Part shown: piece by piece, positions 1 through 8,523 of the stretch
Layout: each line of letters opens with the position of its first letter
How positions within the stretch are numbered: position 1 is the first letter of the stretch
From: JBQTIM01 sp052388135
GTDB taxonomy: Bacteria; Elusimicrobiota; Elusimicrobia; FEN-1173
Reading direction: 5' to 3'
Length of the DNA: 12,080 nt
Assembly (NCBI GenBank): GCA_052388135.1
Contig: JBQTIM010000198.1
Span: 1-12,080 of the forward strand
Program-made: the position numbers and the translations under genes
Notes under the pieces: generated by a model
What the model was told of the DNA's origin: nothing
Seen by the model: the letters and a program-made list of their open reading frames with translations, nothing else
Databases searched by the model: none

Positions 1-35
1 CCGGGGGAGTCGGGCATCGAAGGGAAGGCGGGATT

Positions 36-2219
36 GTGGAGGCTATCAGAGCCCAAGTCCCGAACGGCGTCATGAGAGATCGTCGGCCGCCCCCTGTGAC
101 CGAGAAAGACGTGGAGCAATACAGGGAGGAGCAAGAAAGCAAACTCGTTATACGGGATCGCCGGGCCAGCACGCAGATCGTTGAGGAGGAAGCTCAGGAG
201 AGAAACCGGCTCCAGGCGGAACGGGATCGGAAACAAGCGGAGAAAGATCGGGAGCGGTCTGAGAAGGGTTACGCCACGGAGGACCGCCGGGCGTCTCAGG
301 GCGAGGGCGTTCGCAAGCCTTGGGAAACATCCTCTGACGAGAGCCTCGCCGATGTGGTGCCGCTGGAGAGCGCCCGCAAGAACCGGTTTGTTCGCGGTCT
401 GGCGCGGGCGGCGGCCGTCTTGGCGGTGGTGACGCCTCTGGCGCTGTTCGCCGACGTGCCGTCGATCTTCGCGGCCGGCGCGGCGCTGCAGACCGCGGCG
501 CCGTTGGTGTCCATGGATTTGGCCGCCATCCTGAACCCCGTCCTGGGGGCCATGCTGATCCTGGGCCTGCTGGTTCCTTTCGCGGCTCATGAGGTCCGGA
601 TGAAATTCAGCCGGACTTACAGGAACGCCCGGATCCGGCAGGGCCTCAACTCCATGGATTCCACCGCGCTGATCGCCGGCGCCTCGCCCTTGGAAACCGG
701 CGGCCGGCGGTTCGTTGTGGATCGTTGGGGCGCCGCGCAGCAAGCGGCGGAGAAGCTGATCCCCGTGGTTCTGTCCCCGGTGCGCTCTTTGCGCAAGCCG
801 GGCCTGAGAGCGGAACACCGATCTTCCACGGACATTGAAACGGCGGCCGACCGCGGCCATGTTTTCGCGAAACTGGCCCCATTCTTCAGAAATATGAGGG
901 GCATCGGCACGTTCCGCCTGCCGAACAAAATCTACGCTATGGGCGAAGGGCTTAAAGAAATCGCGCGCAACCCCCTGGGCGTGATCGGCCATACCCACGC
1001 TGTGGAGGCCGAGCCGGGAACGAGCCGCTCCGAGGCCGTGCGCCGGCTCATCGAATCCCTGAGCCTTCAGGATGTCATCACGACTTTGCAGACGGAGAGC
1101 ATGATGGGCTTCGTGATGACCCCGGACGGCCTCCATCGCATCTACTATGAAGTGATTAACGAGGGAAAGAACGGCCTCAAAGTGCAAATACACGACCAAG
1201 GAGGCCAGGTCGGAGAGAAGAGCTGGGCGGAGCTGGTGGCTAAAGCGATGCGGAAAAATGAAATGATCCATTTGACGATTCGGGACCCGCGAACCGGCGA
1301 GCCTGCGGCCATCGAAGTCCCTTCGGACGCACTCATGCTCTTAGCCTATTTTGAGCCTAAAAATCTGGCCGCGTTCTTCGGCGCCTCGTCGCCGGATGAA
1401 GTGAGGGAATTCCTGGGCAATGTAAGCAAAAGAACCCGGGCGAATCCGGCCGTTCAGAGAATGCTGGAAAGCGCGGAAGACAGGCCCTCTGGCGCCGGCC
1501 TCGTGGCCGCTTATATGCCGAAGTACATCGGCACCCTTGTCACCATGAGCCCCGCGGGCGGGGCCGCCGCCGCCGGCGGGGTCGCCGTATCGGCGAGCCC
1601 GAGCGTCTCCATGTCCGCCGGCCTCGGTTCCTCCCTTTCCCTGGGCATCCGGCAAGGTCTGGAAAGGCTCGGAGTTCAGCCGCCGTCCGGCGCCGCCGCA
1701 GGCCGCGCGCCCGAGGAGGCTGGGGAGTTCGTATCGGCCAGCGTTTTGGTGGCCGACGCCGATCCCGCGGCGCCGCGCGATGTCTTGGTGTCGCTCATCA
1801 ACCTCTTGATGTTCAGCAAGGATTCCGGCGGCCATCTGCGCGTGTTGGTTCTGGCGGACCGGCTCAGCCTTGCCCAACGGCTCCGGCTCCTGGCCTCCAT
1901 CTACCTGCGGGCGGATACGCGCGCCGCGTATCGGCACGGGCGAATCGTGTTGGCGGATGAGGCCGAATTGGCCGGGGTGTTGAAGGATGGGAAAATCGAC
2001 TTCGCCGGCTTGCTTGGGTCCATCCCGCGCATGTTCAAAATTAAGGGCGAAGTGTCCTTGGGCATTCTCGCCGACGAAAGCAGGTTCATCGTGTCCGACG
2101 ATCACCGCGCGCTCTTCAGCAGGCTGCTCTTGCGCATCCTGCCCGGCCTGCCTTTGTCCATGGAGAAGCTCTTCCACGCTTTGATCGATGGAACCAGGGT
2201 TGTGGATTTGAGCGCGTAG
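36..2219 (+). CDS. Membrane-anchored protein of unknown function (727 aa)
   Basis: I do not recognise a family. Residues 1-100 are very hydrophilic and charged, probably helical or coiled coil, with three DRR-centred motifs (near residues 15, 41 and 83; two read DRRAS). Two hydrophobic segments follow (about 119-148 and 161-185), so the protein is likely an inner-membrane protein with a large soluble C-terminal part. Residues 350-445 look like a small mixed alpha/beta domain. Residues 500-560 are an Ala/Gly/Ser/Pro-rich linker. Residues 565-727 alternate hydrophobic strands (SASVLVAD, LRVLVLAD, GRIVLADE, VSLGILAD) with helices, as in a Rossmann- or receiver-like fold. The start chosen is GTG at 36 behind a purine-rich AGGGAAGG. 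The frame is open to the left edge and an in-frame ATG lies at 72, so the true start is uncertain and the gene could extend upstream of the window. It converges on the giant gene at 2519, whose C-terminus has a similar layout. That the ORF is real is fairly sure; its function is unknown. Confidence 0.75.
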   Translation: MEAIRAQVPNGVMRDRRPPPVTEKDVEQYREEQESKLVIRDRRASTQIVEEEAQERNRLQAERDRKQAEKDRERSEKGYATEDRRASQGEGVRKPWETSSDESLADVVPLESARKNRFVRGLARAAAVLAVVTPLALFADVPSIFAAGAALQTAAPLVSMDLAAILNPVLGAMLILGLLVPFAAHEVRMKFSRTYRNARIRQGLNSMDSTALIAGASPLETGGRRFVVDRWGAAQQAAEKLIPVVLSPVRSLRKPGLRAEHRSSTDIETAADRGHVFAKLAPFFRNMRGIGTFRLPNKIYAMGEGLKEIARNPLGVIGHTHAVEAEPGTSRSEAVRRLIESLSLQDVITTLQTESMMGFVMTPDGLHRIYYEVINEGKNGLKVQIHDQGGQVGEKSWAELVAKAMRKNEMIHLTIRDPRTGEPAAIEVPSDALMLLAYFEPKNLAAFFGASSPDEVREFLGNVSKRTRANPAVQRMLESAEDRPSGAGLVAAYMPKYIGTLVTMSPAGGAAAAGGVAVSASPSVSMSAGLGSSLSLGIRQGLERLGVQPPSGAAAGRAPEEAGEFVSASVLVADADPAAPRDVLVSLINLLMFSKDSGGHLRVLVLADRLSLAQRLRLLASIYLRADTRAAYRHGRIVLADEAELAGVLKDGKIDFAGLLGSIPRMFKIKGEVSLGILADESRFIVSDDHRALFSRLLLRILPGLPLSMEKLFHALIDGTRVVDLSA

Positions 2220-2518
2220 CACCCCCCGCTTCTGCCAACCGGCGTTCCTTCAGGGCCGCCAACGCTGTCCTGCCTTCATCCCAGTCCCATCTCGAAGAAT
2301 TTATATCTTGCGCGAGGAAATGCCGCAACGTTCCGACGATCTTGCTTGATTAATTGGCCTTAAAGTTGATGATGGGACGGTCCTTCTGGCCGCTCGTGCG
2401 CCCAGCGCGTCGCATGTTAAGTTAAGATCAGCGGATGAAAGTTCGGTCGGTGGTGGGGCGAGGCGCTCGGGGGGATGAAGAGGTGCTTCTACGCTCACTG
2501 AAAAGACGGAGAAGAATT
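2220..2518. other. Intergenic region between two convergent genes
   Basis: About 299 bases separate the stop codons of the two large convergent genes. I see no convincing coding region and no strong GC stem followed by a T-run in either direction, so no intrinsic terminator can be called for either gene. The only hairpin noted is a weak CGAG-GCG-CTCG at 2459-2469. An AT-rich patch around 2299-2306 gives the weak minus-strand promoter match listed separately. Both transcripts may end by other means or overlap antisense. Confidence 0.5.
2300..2328 (-). promoter_or_regulatory. Weak sigma70-like match reading toward the 727-aa gene's antisense strand
   Basis: On the minus strand TTGCGG (2323-2328) and TATAAA (2300-2305) are separated by 17 bases. 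The -10 is good and the -35 poor (3 of 6). Transcription would run antisense into the 3' end of the 727-residue gene, and no ORF of note follows. It may be chance in an AT-rich patch. Confidence 0.15.
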
Positions 2519-5500
2519 TTAGGCGGAGCTGTCCAGGGCGCGGGTGATGATATGGATGTGGCGGAAGGCATCCAAGGGAAGCGTAAGCGTTACGCCGGAA
2601 AGAACGCGGTTCAATTGCACGACAACGGCGCCGGACAGAGCGCCTCCCTCATGAATATCGGTCAAACGAAGCCCTTCCGGCGCGAACAAGACAGGATTTG
2701 AGACCTGTCTTTGGCGCAATAGGTCCTGAAAAAGCGCAGTCCTTTCAAGCGCGCTCAAAGAAACAGCGTGCGCGCCATGCTCCCTCCTAAAAAGCTCTCC
2801 GTCAACAATAGGCCGTACGAAGCCCCCGCTCAGCTCCATGACCTTGTCCGCCAAAGCCTGGTCGTCCGTTACGACCACGGAGACGCCTTTCGGTTGCTCG
2901 CGACCGACGTCCCAGTGCCAATTCCGGATAAAGTCTACAAACGCCGGCAACTGTTCCCCATCCACCAGTTCTCCATGCAAGAGGTTTATGGAGAATGGCT
3001 CGTCGTCCATGGGGCCGGAAGCCGGCCGCTCAACGGCGGAGAGGGCGGCTTCCGGCCGGCCCGCGCGCGCGGCATCGAGCAAAGCTTGCGGCAATCCTCT
3101 CATCGTGTCAACACCGAAAGCTTCGGCGGCCTGTCTTAAAACGTGCGCGTAATGTTCATCGCGCTGGAGAGTGTCGGCGACGCTGGCCAAAAGGCCGCGG
3201 CCAAGCTTGGACGCGTCGCCGAATCGTTCAAGGCCCAGAGACAGCCTGGAGCCGCGAAGGCCGCGATTGACGAGACGCGCCGTTGCCTCAGGGGAGAGTC
3301 CTCTCTTCTCGGCCGCGACGGACATCATGTAGGCGAGGGTGTAGGCTTCTTCTTCGTGCCGGCTCATGCCCACGTTCTTGGCATCAACGGCGATGTGGAT
3401 CGCATCCGCAGCCAAGAAGGCGAGGCCGATTCCGACGGCGGAAAAGGAGGCCGTGAGGGCAATCGCAGGCAGAAGCGCCGCCACGCCAAGATTCGTCAGC
3501 CATGCATAGTAGGCTGAATGGTCCGGATGCCGGGAATCAAAGAGCTGCCGGGAGGCGATCAAAACAGCGGAAAAAATTAAGCCGGCCTCCGCCAATCCGA
3601 GATGGAGAAGGTGGGTCGATGCGTATCCCGCCAGCAGGGGGGCCGCGGCGTGACCCGTGGGAACGAAGAGAGAGAGCCAGGGAGCCTTTCGCCAGGCCCA
3701 TCCGGTCATTTCCTCCATGTGAGGCTGGAAAATTCTCCGGTGAAGCAAAAACGCGCGGCGGACCCCTATTACGTGTGCAAGCTTTAAATAGAAACCCTCG
3801 GTGGCCTTCGTCACCGCCGGGACCAGGGCTCCGTTTGAGGGCGATTGGGGGGGCTCTTGCTCGTCCGGATATCTGGGCGCCCTTTCGTTTAAAAACCTTC
3901 CCTGTTCGCTGATCGCCCTGATCGCTATCCTTGCCCGTTGGCGGAGATTCGTGGACGAATCGCGCTCCGCGACGTCGCTGAGGTCCTTCAGAAATCGCGT
4001 GTCACGCAGATGCCGCATGCCCTCAATCGCATGGTAGCGGACTTGCGCGTCCTCATCCTCAAGGGCTGCGCGAAGCGCTTGCCGTATCTGCCGCGTTCCC
4101 CGGCGGCCGGCGTATATGCCCACCCGGCCCAAATGGTTGAGAGCCATGGGCCTGACTTTCGGAATCTGGGAGTGGGACAATTCGAGCAGAGCGGGGATTA
4201 CAAGAGCGTTGACCCGACGCACCGATATGTCCTGCGACTGGACGATCCGAGAAAGCGCATAGAAGAACATGACGACGGTGGCTCCATCAAGGCTTTCCGC
4301 CTCCAATGCATCCAGCAACAACGGAACCGCCGTGGCGCCCGAACGTATGATGGCTTTCCTGTCTTGTCTTGCGATGTGGTAAAGAGCGGCTTCCTCCGGC
4401 GTTTGGGGCGTCCAGTTCAAGCGCCCTAAGGCGGCTGCGGCATCGGCTCGGCTTGACAGATCGTGGCCGCGAAGCGCTTGTATAAGAAGAGAGGTGATGA
4501 AAGGCCGTATCGGGTCTTCTGTTTCGGCGCGGGCCGCGATTCGGCCGAGATCCGGGATGGAAATCTGTCCCTGCGCCAGCTCCCCGCGGAGGCGGTCTTG
4601 CACGGTCTTTTCCAGAGTTCTCGCCTCTCGCTCCAGCTTTTCGGCGACGTGCTGAAGGGCTCCGAGTTCGGGCTGGAGCGGTGGCGCGGGCCTGAAAATG
4701 CGGACGAAGGTCCGCGTGCCGGAGGAAAGGGGGTCATGGCCGGCGCTTTGGGATTGATGGCGGCGCACCAGCAAGTAAATCGCCAAGGAGGAGATCGATA
4801 CGATGCCTAAAACCATCAGGAGGATGGGCCGATGCCAAGAAGGATTGTTTTGGCTCTGAGCCGCCAAGAGAATCGGCATGAACAAGCTGTTGTAAATGCC
4901 CCCGGCGCTCGGATCGGCGGCAGCGGCATCGAGGGTCGGCTCGGGGCGTGCATCCTCTTTGAAGGCCGTCACCTCCAGCCGGCGGTAATTTGACTCGGGA
5001 ATAAGGTGTTGGAGGATCCTCAGCGCCGCGCGCCTCTCCTCTTCAGGTGCGAGGCTGAAAACGATGTGTTCCAAGGCCCGAGCTGTAATGTCCTGGGCGT
5101 TCCGGACATCGGCGTCTCCTCCCGCATCCGGCGAAGGCCATGCCTGCTGGACAATAGAAGGGCCCAACAGCGTTTCGAGGATCCGCCGGGCGCGGGGGCG
5201 CAAGTCGTCATCGCCGGCGACCAAATGACGAATAAGATCCGGAAGATAATTTGCCAAGCTCATCCTGTAGGCTTCTTTCGTCGCCAGGGTTAAAAGAAGA
5301 TTGTCGAACGCGGCTCGGACGCCTGGGCGGCTGTACAAATCGAGGATATCAGGGACAATGCCCGAAAATTCAAGCGGCCCGAATTCCCAGTCAGCCATCG
5401 CCTGAAGTGTTCTGAGGGCGCTTTCTATCAGCTCCGGATCGTTGCTGCGGACCGCGCTTAGCGTGGGAGAAATAATCCCCGGTAAGAACCTGCCGTTCTG

Positions 5501-8269
5501 CGTCAGCATCCACGCCGTCGATTGGGCCATTCGGCGGGCAGGCAAGGGCGCGTCGGTCAAAAGATCAGCTATCAGAGTGGCGTCCGATTTTTTCAGCCCT
5601 TCAAGAGTCACGGCTTGAACGCTGATGCGGTTGAGCCGGTTTAATACAGCTCTCTGCCGGCCGTATATCCAAGCGGCGTAGAGGGTTCCGCACAAAACCC
5701 CGGCCGGACCCGCCCAAGGAAGATACTGTTGGCCCGCTTGGGAAAAGAGGAAGCCGGAGAGGCCGGCGACCGCGATGATTTTCAGCGGCGGTTTCTGCCA
5801 CGCCGCAAGGACGTTATGCAAGGGGTTTCGTTTAACATGCATCGCGGGCGGCTCGGATGCCTTGTGGCCTCTTCCGACGTAGCCGATCTCCAGGCGGGCT
5901 TCGGGAAAGGCGGAATTGAACAGGCGATGAAAGGCCGCTCCCGAGCGGATATCCAAGGGGAAAATCGTGCGAATGGGATTGCCTCGGCCGAAACCCCGGA
6001 CCGGCGCCTGGGCGGCTTCCAGTACGGCTTGCGCCATCAACTCGATGCCGACATAACGTTTCACGATGTCCGACCATGTCCTGTGGCCCGTGTGCAGGCC
6101 CAGAAACCAAAGCCGGTAGGTTTCGTCCACAAGCCTTGAAGATCGCAACAACGGGCTTTCCAGGTAGTGAACAAAGCGCCGGGCGAACGGTAAGCTTTCC
6201 AGAAGCCGACTGTAGGGCTTGGCAAGTTTTTGCCAGCCTCGAGGATGGAAAGCCGTTTGTTCAACGACAGCCAGCTCGCCGTTGGCGTTTATTCGGATGG
6301 GGATGAGGACTGTCCGGGGATCCTGGCCCGGTTTGTGGAGCGTCACCGCGACGTCGACTCGATCCTTCTGAATCTCGGCTTGGGCCTCCACACGATTCGG
6401 TGAGCCGGGAAGCGCAAGTTTTCCGAGAAATTCGTTAACGCGGCTCTCATCGCGCGTTTTCCAGGCCTGATGACCCGCTATCAAGAAGGGAGCCTCAGCG
6501 ATGCCGGCCAGGGGATCCTGCGCGAGGAACAGTCTCTGTCCTTCAAACAGTGTCTCCAGCGGCTGCTTGTCCTGGGCAAACAAGCTGAGGTGGGCCGCCC
6601 CCTGTGGCGTCTCGATCTTGCCGACCTTGGGAACGAAAGAGATGACGGTGACCTCCTCCCGCCGCAGAGCTTCGCGAATGCCTTCGGCATGAAACCCTCC
6701 CGCCACGAGGACGGCGGCGGACACGTTTCTGCTTTTCATGCCCGCGATCAGATTTTTCGCCAAAGCGAGATCGCGGATATGCGCCTGTTCGTAGAAGCCT
6801 TCGAAAGAGGCCAATGCTTGATTCCAAGCCGCCGGATGCAGGTCCGCTGCATGGGGCCCCGAGTTTCTCAGCGTTTGGTATTCGGCCCATTCTTCGGGCG
6901 TTAAAGAAAAGTCCAGCAGCTTGCCGATAAGGTGCGATTTCCTCGACACGGAGACCAAAGCCTCTTCTCCCTTGTTCCTCGTGCGACGCGCGTAGCCGGA
7001 CCGCTCCAGTTCTCGCATTTCTTTAAAAAGGGTTTCGGCTTTGACCTCGTTTGCCAGGAGGACGTAATGAATGTAAGAGTCCATGGCCTTGAATTGGGAC
7101 AACGGCAAGCCGGTGTTCCGGCAAAGTGCCGCGAGGCGGCCATAGAAGTCGGCGTATCGAAGCCGGCCGGACCGGTAAGCCAGGCTGTCCTTCACGAGAG
7201 ATTCCGTCTGCGCTTCGTTCAGCCTCGGCAGCAGCTTTTCGATGAGCAGCGCCCGCTCATGTTCGACCGATTTAAAATCCAAGGTGGATTCGAAGTGCAA
7301 AGCACGAAGGAACGTCCGGACGGCTTTGTAGTCGGATTCGGCCGCCGGGGAAGCGAGGGCGGACGCGAGGAAGCGGATGTGTTCCGAAAGAGAAGCCGTC
7401 CCTTCGCGGTAGGAGTGCACTTGGTTGTCGAAGGCCAGGAGGCCCGGGTTGAAGACCGCTTTTTTTCGTTGAGTCAATCGGCTTGAATGGAGGAGCCATC
7501 TTTCCTTCAGGCCCTCGATGCTGCCGGCGGACTGCCTGTATGCGTCAACGTTCGCCTGGTAGTGATCTCGATGGTCCACGCCGATGAATGGGACGTTTAA
7601 GCCGCCGCCGAGGTTCGCGTGAACGGGGCCTGAAATCCTATGTTCCCGGATCAGATAATCGGCGACCTTGTGAACGGAATCTTGATCCGGGAAGGCGTGA
7701 AAGCGGCTGAGATCGATCCCGTCCCATGCGCCCTCAAGGCCCACGAGGCCGACGCGGCCGGCCAGCGCCAGCCGCCGAACGGCTTGCCCTATGTTCCTCT
7801 GGACTTCATCGTTCCTGTGAACGTCGAGGATGTGAATGACGATTGGGCCCTCGGAATTTTTAGACCAATGCACATCCCGGATTGTCCCGTAAGGCATGAC
7901 CAGATGGGAAAGCCGGGTGAATAAATCCTCGGCGCCCTGCGCGGCCTGAGCCGGCGGCTCCAAGCCGGTGAGCGGCGCCGGATAAAACCCGCCTGTTTCG
8001 ACCGATTTTTCAATGGGTGGAAAGGACGCGGTCGTGGGAAGCTTGGCCAGGAGTTGCCGGTTGTTTTCGTAGTGAGATGGATGGTCGTTTGAAAGGGCGC
8101 CGCGAAATTCCGCCGCGGCGCGACGCCTTTCCCCCCAAAAATCTTTTTCGGCTGCATGGGAGCCGGCCGTGCTGGCGAAGAAAAAGGTAACGGCTGTGAG
8201 CGCGGCGGTTAACTTTCGTGCCTTGCAGGAGGGGTTTTTAAAAAGTCGGAAGGGCTGCGGTGAATTCAT
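2519..8269 (-). CDS. Giant exported membrane protein: Tiki/ChaN-like domain, HEAT-type repeats, C-terminal alpha/beta domain (1916 aa)
   Basis: Residues 1-40 form a signal peptide (basic start, hydrophobic TAALTAVTFFFAS, then AGSHA-A cleavage site), so the N-terminal part is exported. Residues about 100-550 resemble the Tiki/TraB/ChaN/erythromycin-esterase type of fold: IHILDVHRND (145-154), VGLEGAWDG (176-184), FIGVDHRDHY (228-237) and late LVAGGFHAEGI (521-531). These give candidate active-site or metal residues H151, E179, H233/H236 and H527. Hydrophobic segments follow at about 830-870 (two), 1147-1168 (one) and 1530-1630 (three or four). Between them lie helical arrays at about 880-1090 and 1200-1455, the latter with HEAT/PBS-lyase-like units (RADAAAALGRL, VRPMALNHLGRVG, VRYHAIEGMRHL). 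Residues 1757-1916 form an alpha/beta domain. The ATG at 8267-8269 is chosen because the signal peptide follows it directly; it has no SD. The single open frame over 5.7 kb argues for real coding. A membrane scaffold or envelope enzyme is inference; similar large proteins are recalled from Omnitrophota/Elusimicrobiota. Confidence 0.85.
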   Translation of the reverse strand: MNSPQPFRLFKNPSCKARKLTAALTAVTFFFASTAGSHAAEKDFWGERRRAAAEFRGALSNDHPSHYENNRQLLAKLPTTASFPPIEKSVETGGFYPAPLTGLEPPAQAAQGAEDLFTRLSHLVMPYGTIRDVHWSKNSEGPIVIHILDVHRNDEVQRNIGQAVRRLALAGRVGLVGLEGAWDGIDLSRFHAFPDQDSVHKVADYLIREHRISGPVHANLGGGLNVPFIGVDHRDHYQANVDAYRQSAGSIEGLKERWLLHSSRLTQRKKAVFNPGLLAFDNQVHSYREGTASLSEHIRFLASALASPAAESDYKAVRTFLRALHFESTLDFKSVEHERALLIEKLLPRLNEAQTESLVKDSLAYRSGRLRYADFYGRLAALCRNTGLPLSQFKAMDSYIHYVLLANEVKAETLFKEMRELERSGYARRTRNKGEEALVSVSRKSHLIGKLLDFSLTPEEWAEYQTLRNSGPHAADLHPAAWNQALASFEGFYEQAHIRDLALAKNLIAGMKSRNVSAAVLVAGGFHAEGIREALRREEVTVISFVPKVGKIETPQGAAHLSLFAQDKQPLETLFEGQRLFLAQDPLAGIAEAPFLIAGHQAWKTRDESRVNEFLGKLALPGSPNRVEAQAEIQKDRVDVAVTLHKPGQDPRTVLIPIRINANGELAVVEQTAFHPRGWQKLAKPYSRLLESLPFARRFVHYLESPLLRSSRLVDETYRLWFLGLHTGHRTWSDIVKRYVGIELMAQAVLEAAQAPVRGFGRGNPIRTIFPLDIRSGAAFHRLFNSAFPEARLEIGYVGRGHKASEPPAMHVKRNPLHNVLAAWQKPPLKIIAVAGLSGFLFSQAGQQYLPWAGPAGVLCGTLYAAWIYGRQRAVLNRLNRISVQAVTLEGLKKSDATLIADLLTDAPLPARRMAQSTAWMLTQNGRFLPGIISPTLSAVRSNDPELIESALRTLQAMADWEFGPLEFSGIVPDILDLYSRPGVRAAFDNLLLTLATKEAYRMSLANYLPDLIRHLVAGDDDLRPRARRILETLLGPSIVQQAWPSPDAGGDADVRNAQDITARALEHIVFSLAPEEERRAALRILQHLIPESNYRRLEVTAFKEDARPEPTLDAAAADPSAGGIYNSLFMPILLAAQSQNNPSWHRPILLMVLGIVSISSLAIYLLVRRHQSQSAGHDPLSSGTRTFVRIFRPAPPLQPELGALQHVAEKLEREARTLEKTVQDRLRGELAQGQISIPDLGRIAARAETEDPIRPFITSLLIQALRGHDLSSRADAAAALGRLNWTPQTPEEAALYHIARQDRKAIIRSGATAVPLLLDALEAESLDGATVVMFFYALSRIVQSQDISVRRVNALVIPALLELSHSQIPKVRPMALNHLGRVGIYAGRRGTRQIRQALRAALEDEDAQVRYHAIEGMRHLRDTRFLKDLSDVAERDSSTNLRQRARIAIRAISEQGRFLNERAPRYPDEQEPPQSPSNGALVPAVTKATEGFYLKLAHVIGVRRAFLLHRRIFQPHMEEMTGWAWRKAPWLSLFVPTGHAAAPLLAGYASTHLLHLGLAEAGLIFSAVLIASRQLFDSRHPDHSAYYAWLTNLGVAALLPAIALTASFSAVGIGLAFLAADAIHIAVDAKNVGMSRHEEEAYTLAYMMSVAAEKRGLSPEATARLVNRGLRGSRLSLGLERFGDASKLGRGLLASVADTLQRDEHYAHVLRQAAEAFGVDTMRGLPQALLDAARAGRPEAALSAVERPASGPMDDEPFSINLLHGELVDGEQLPAFVDFIRNWHWDVGREQPKGVSVVVTDDQALADKVMELSGGFVRPIVDGELFRREHGAHAVSLSALERTALFQDLLRQRQVSNPVLFAPEGLRLTDIHEGGALSGAVVVQLNRVLSGVTLTLPLDAFRHIHIITRALDSSA

Positions 8270-8279
8270 ATTGCTAGTA

Positions 8280-8285
8280 AGTATA
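8280..8285 (-). promoter_or_regulatory. -10-like TATACT of the giant gene, implying a leaderless mRNA
   Basis: Read on the minus strand, TATACT (5 of 6 to TATAAT) ends 10 bases before the ATG of the 1916-residue gene. A start site 6-8 bases downstream would leave only a 2-4 base leader. This fits the absence of any Shine-Dalgarno sequence there. There is no recognisable -35 17 bases upstream (AGAAGG), so activator help is plausible; see the direct repeat beside it. Confidence 0.45.
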
Positions 8286-8309
8286 GATTACAGGGGCGAA
8301 AGCCTTCTT

Positions 8310-8332
8310 AATAATTTGTAAATAATTTGTAA
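8310..8332 (-). repeat. AT-rich tandem repeat, 11-bp period, upstream of the giant gene promoter
   Basis: AATAATTTGTAA occurs twice (8310-8321 and 8321-8332), sharing one base. On the minus strand this reads as TTACAAATTAT units repeated with an 11-bp period. It lies just upstream of the expected -35 position of the giant gene. Direct repeats on one helical turn are the usual layout for OmpR/PhoB-family activators, and a pure AT block is conspicuous in this GC-rich DNA. It could instead act as an UP element. Confidence 0.5.
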
Positions 8333-8346
8333 AACTCGAGCCACAA

Positions 8347-8440
8347 GTTCAACAAGTAAGTGCAACACTCCGAGGAGGGGCGGTAGGCGGTCCGGAAAAA
8401 TGAGGAGTATGGCCAAGACCTCCGGAAAGTCCTGTTGAAC
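8347..8440. repeat. 8-bp inverted repeat in the kinase/giant-gene spacer
   Basis: GTTCAACA (8347-8354) and TGTTGAAC (8433-8440) are perfect reverse complements enclosing about 78 bases that contain smaller stems such as CTCC-GA-GGAG. They could close a structured RNA or mark paired binding sites. No known RNA family was recognised. Confidence 0.25.
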
Positions 8441-8450
8441 GATACACTGT

Positions 8451-8507
8451 CCTCCGAAGCCGGAGGCGCTTTTGCGAGCATAGCCCGCGGATGGAGAGCA
8501 TCCGGGC
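8451..8507 (-). other. Two stem-loops after the kinase stop codon
   Basis: CCTCCG-AAGC-CGGAGG (8451-8466) is a perfect 6-bp stem. CGGATG-GAGAG-CATCCG (8488-8504) is another, extendable by two or three flanking GC pairs across a bulge. Both lie within 75 bases downstream of the kinase stop on its strand and may protect or end that mRNA. Neither has a T-run after it in that direction. On the plus strand the first is followed by CGCTTTT, a poor terminator with no plus-strand gene in front. Confidence 0.3.
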
Positions 8508-8523
8508 CGAGTGTGTGCGGGGG

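Noticed and set aside
1341..2222. 293-codon minus-strand frame opposite the 727-residue gene
   Set aside because: It shows His/Gln/Gly/Arg-rich antisense composition; the plus-strand frame is longer and has membrane and alpha/beta patterns.
8389..8430. GGTCCGGAA followed by GGCCAAG, recalling the SRP 4.5S RNA core
   Set aside because: The bases after the GGAA do not pair with those before it and the internal loop signature is missing.
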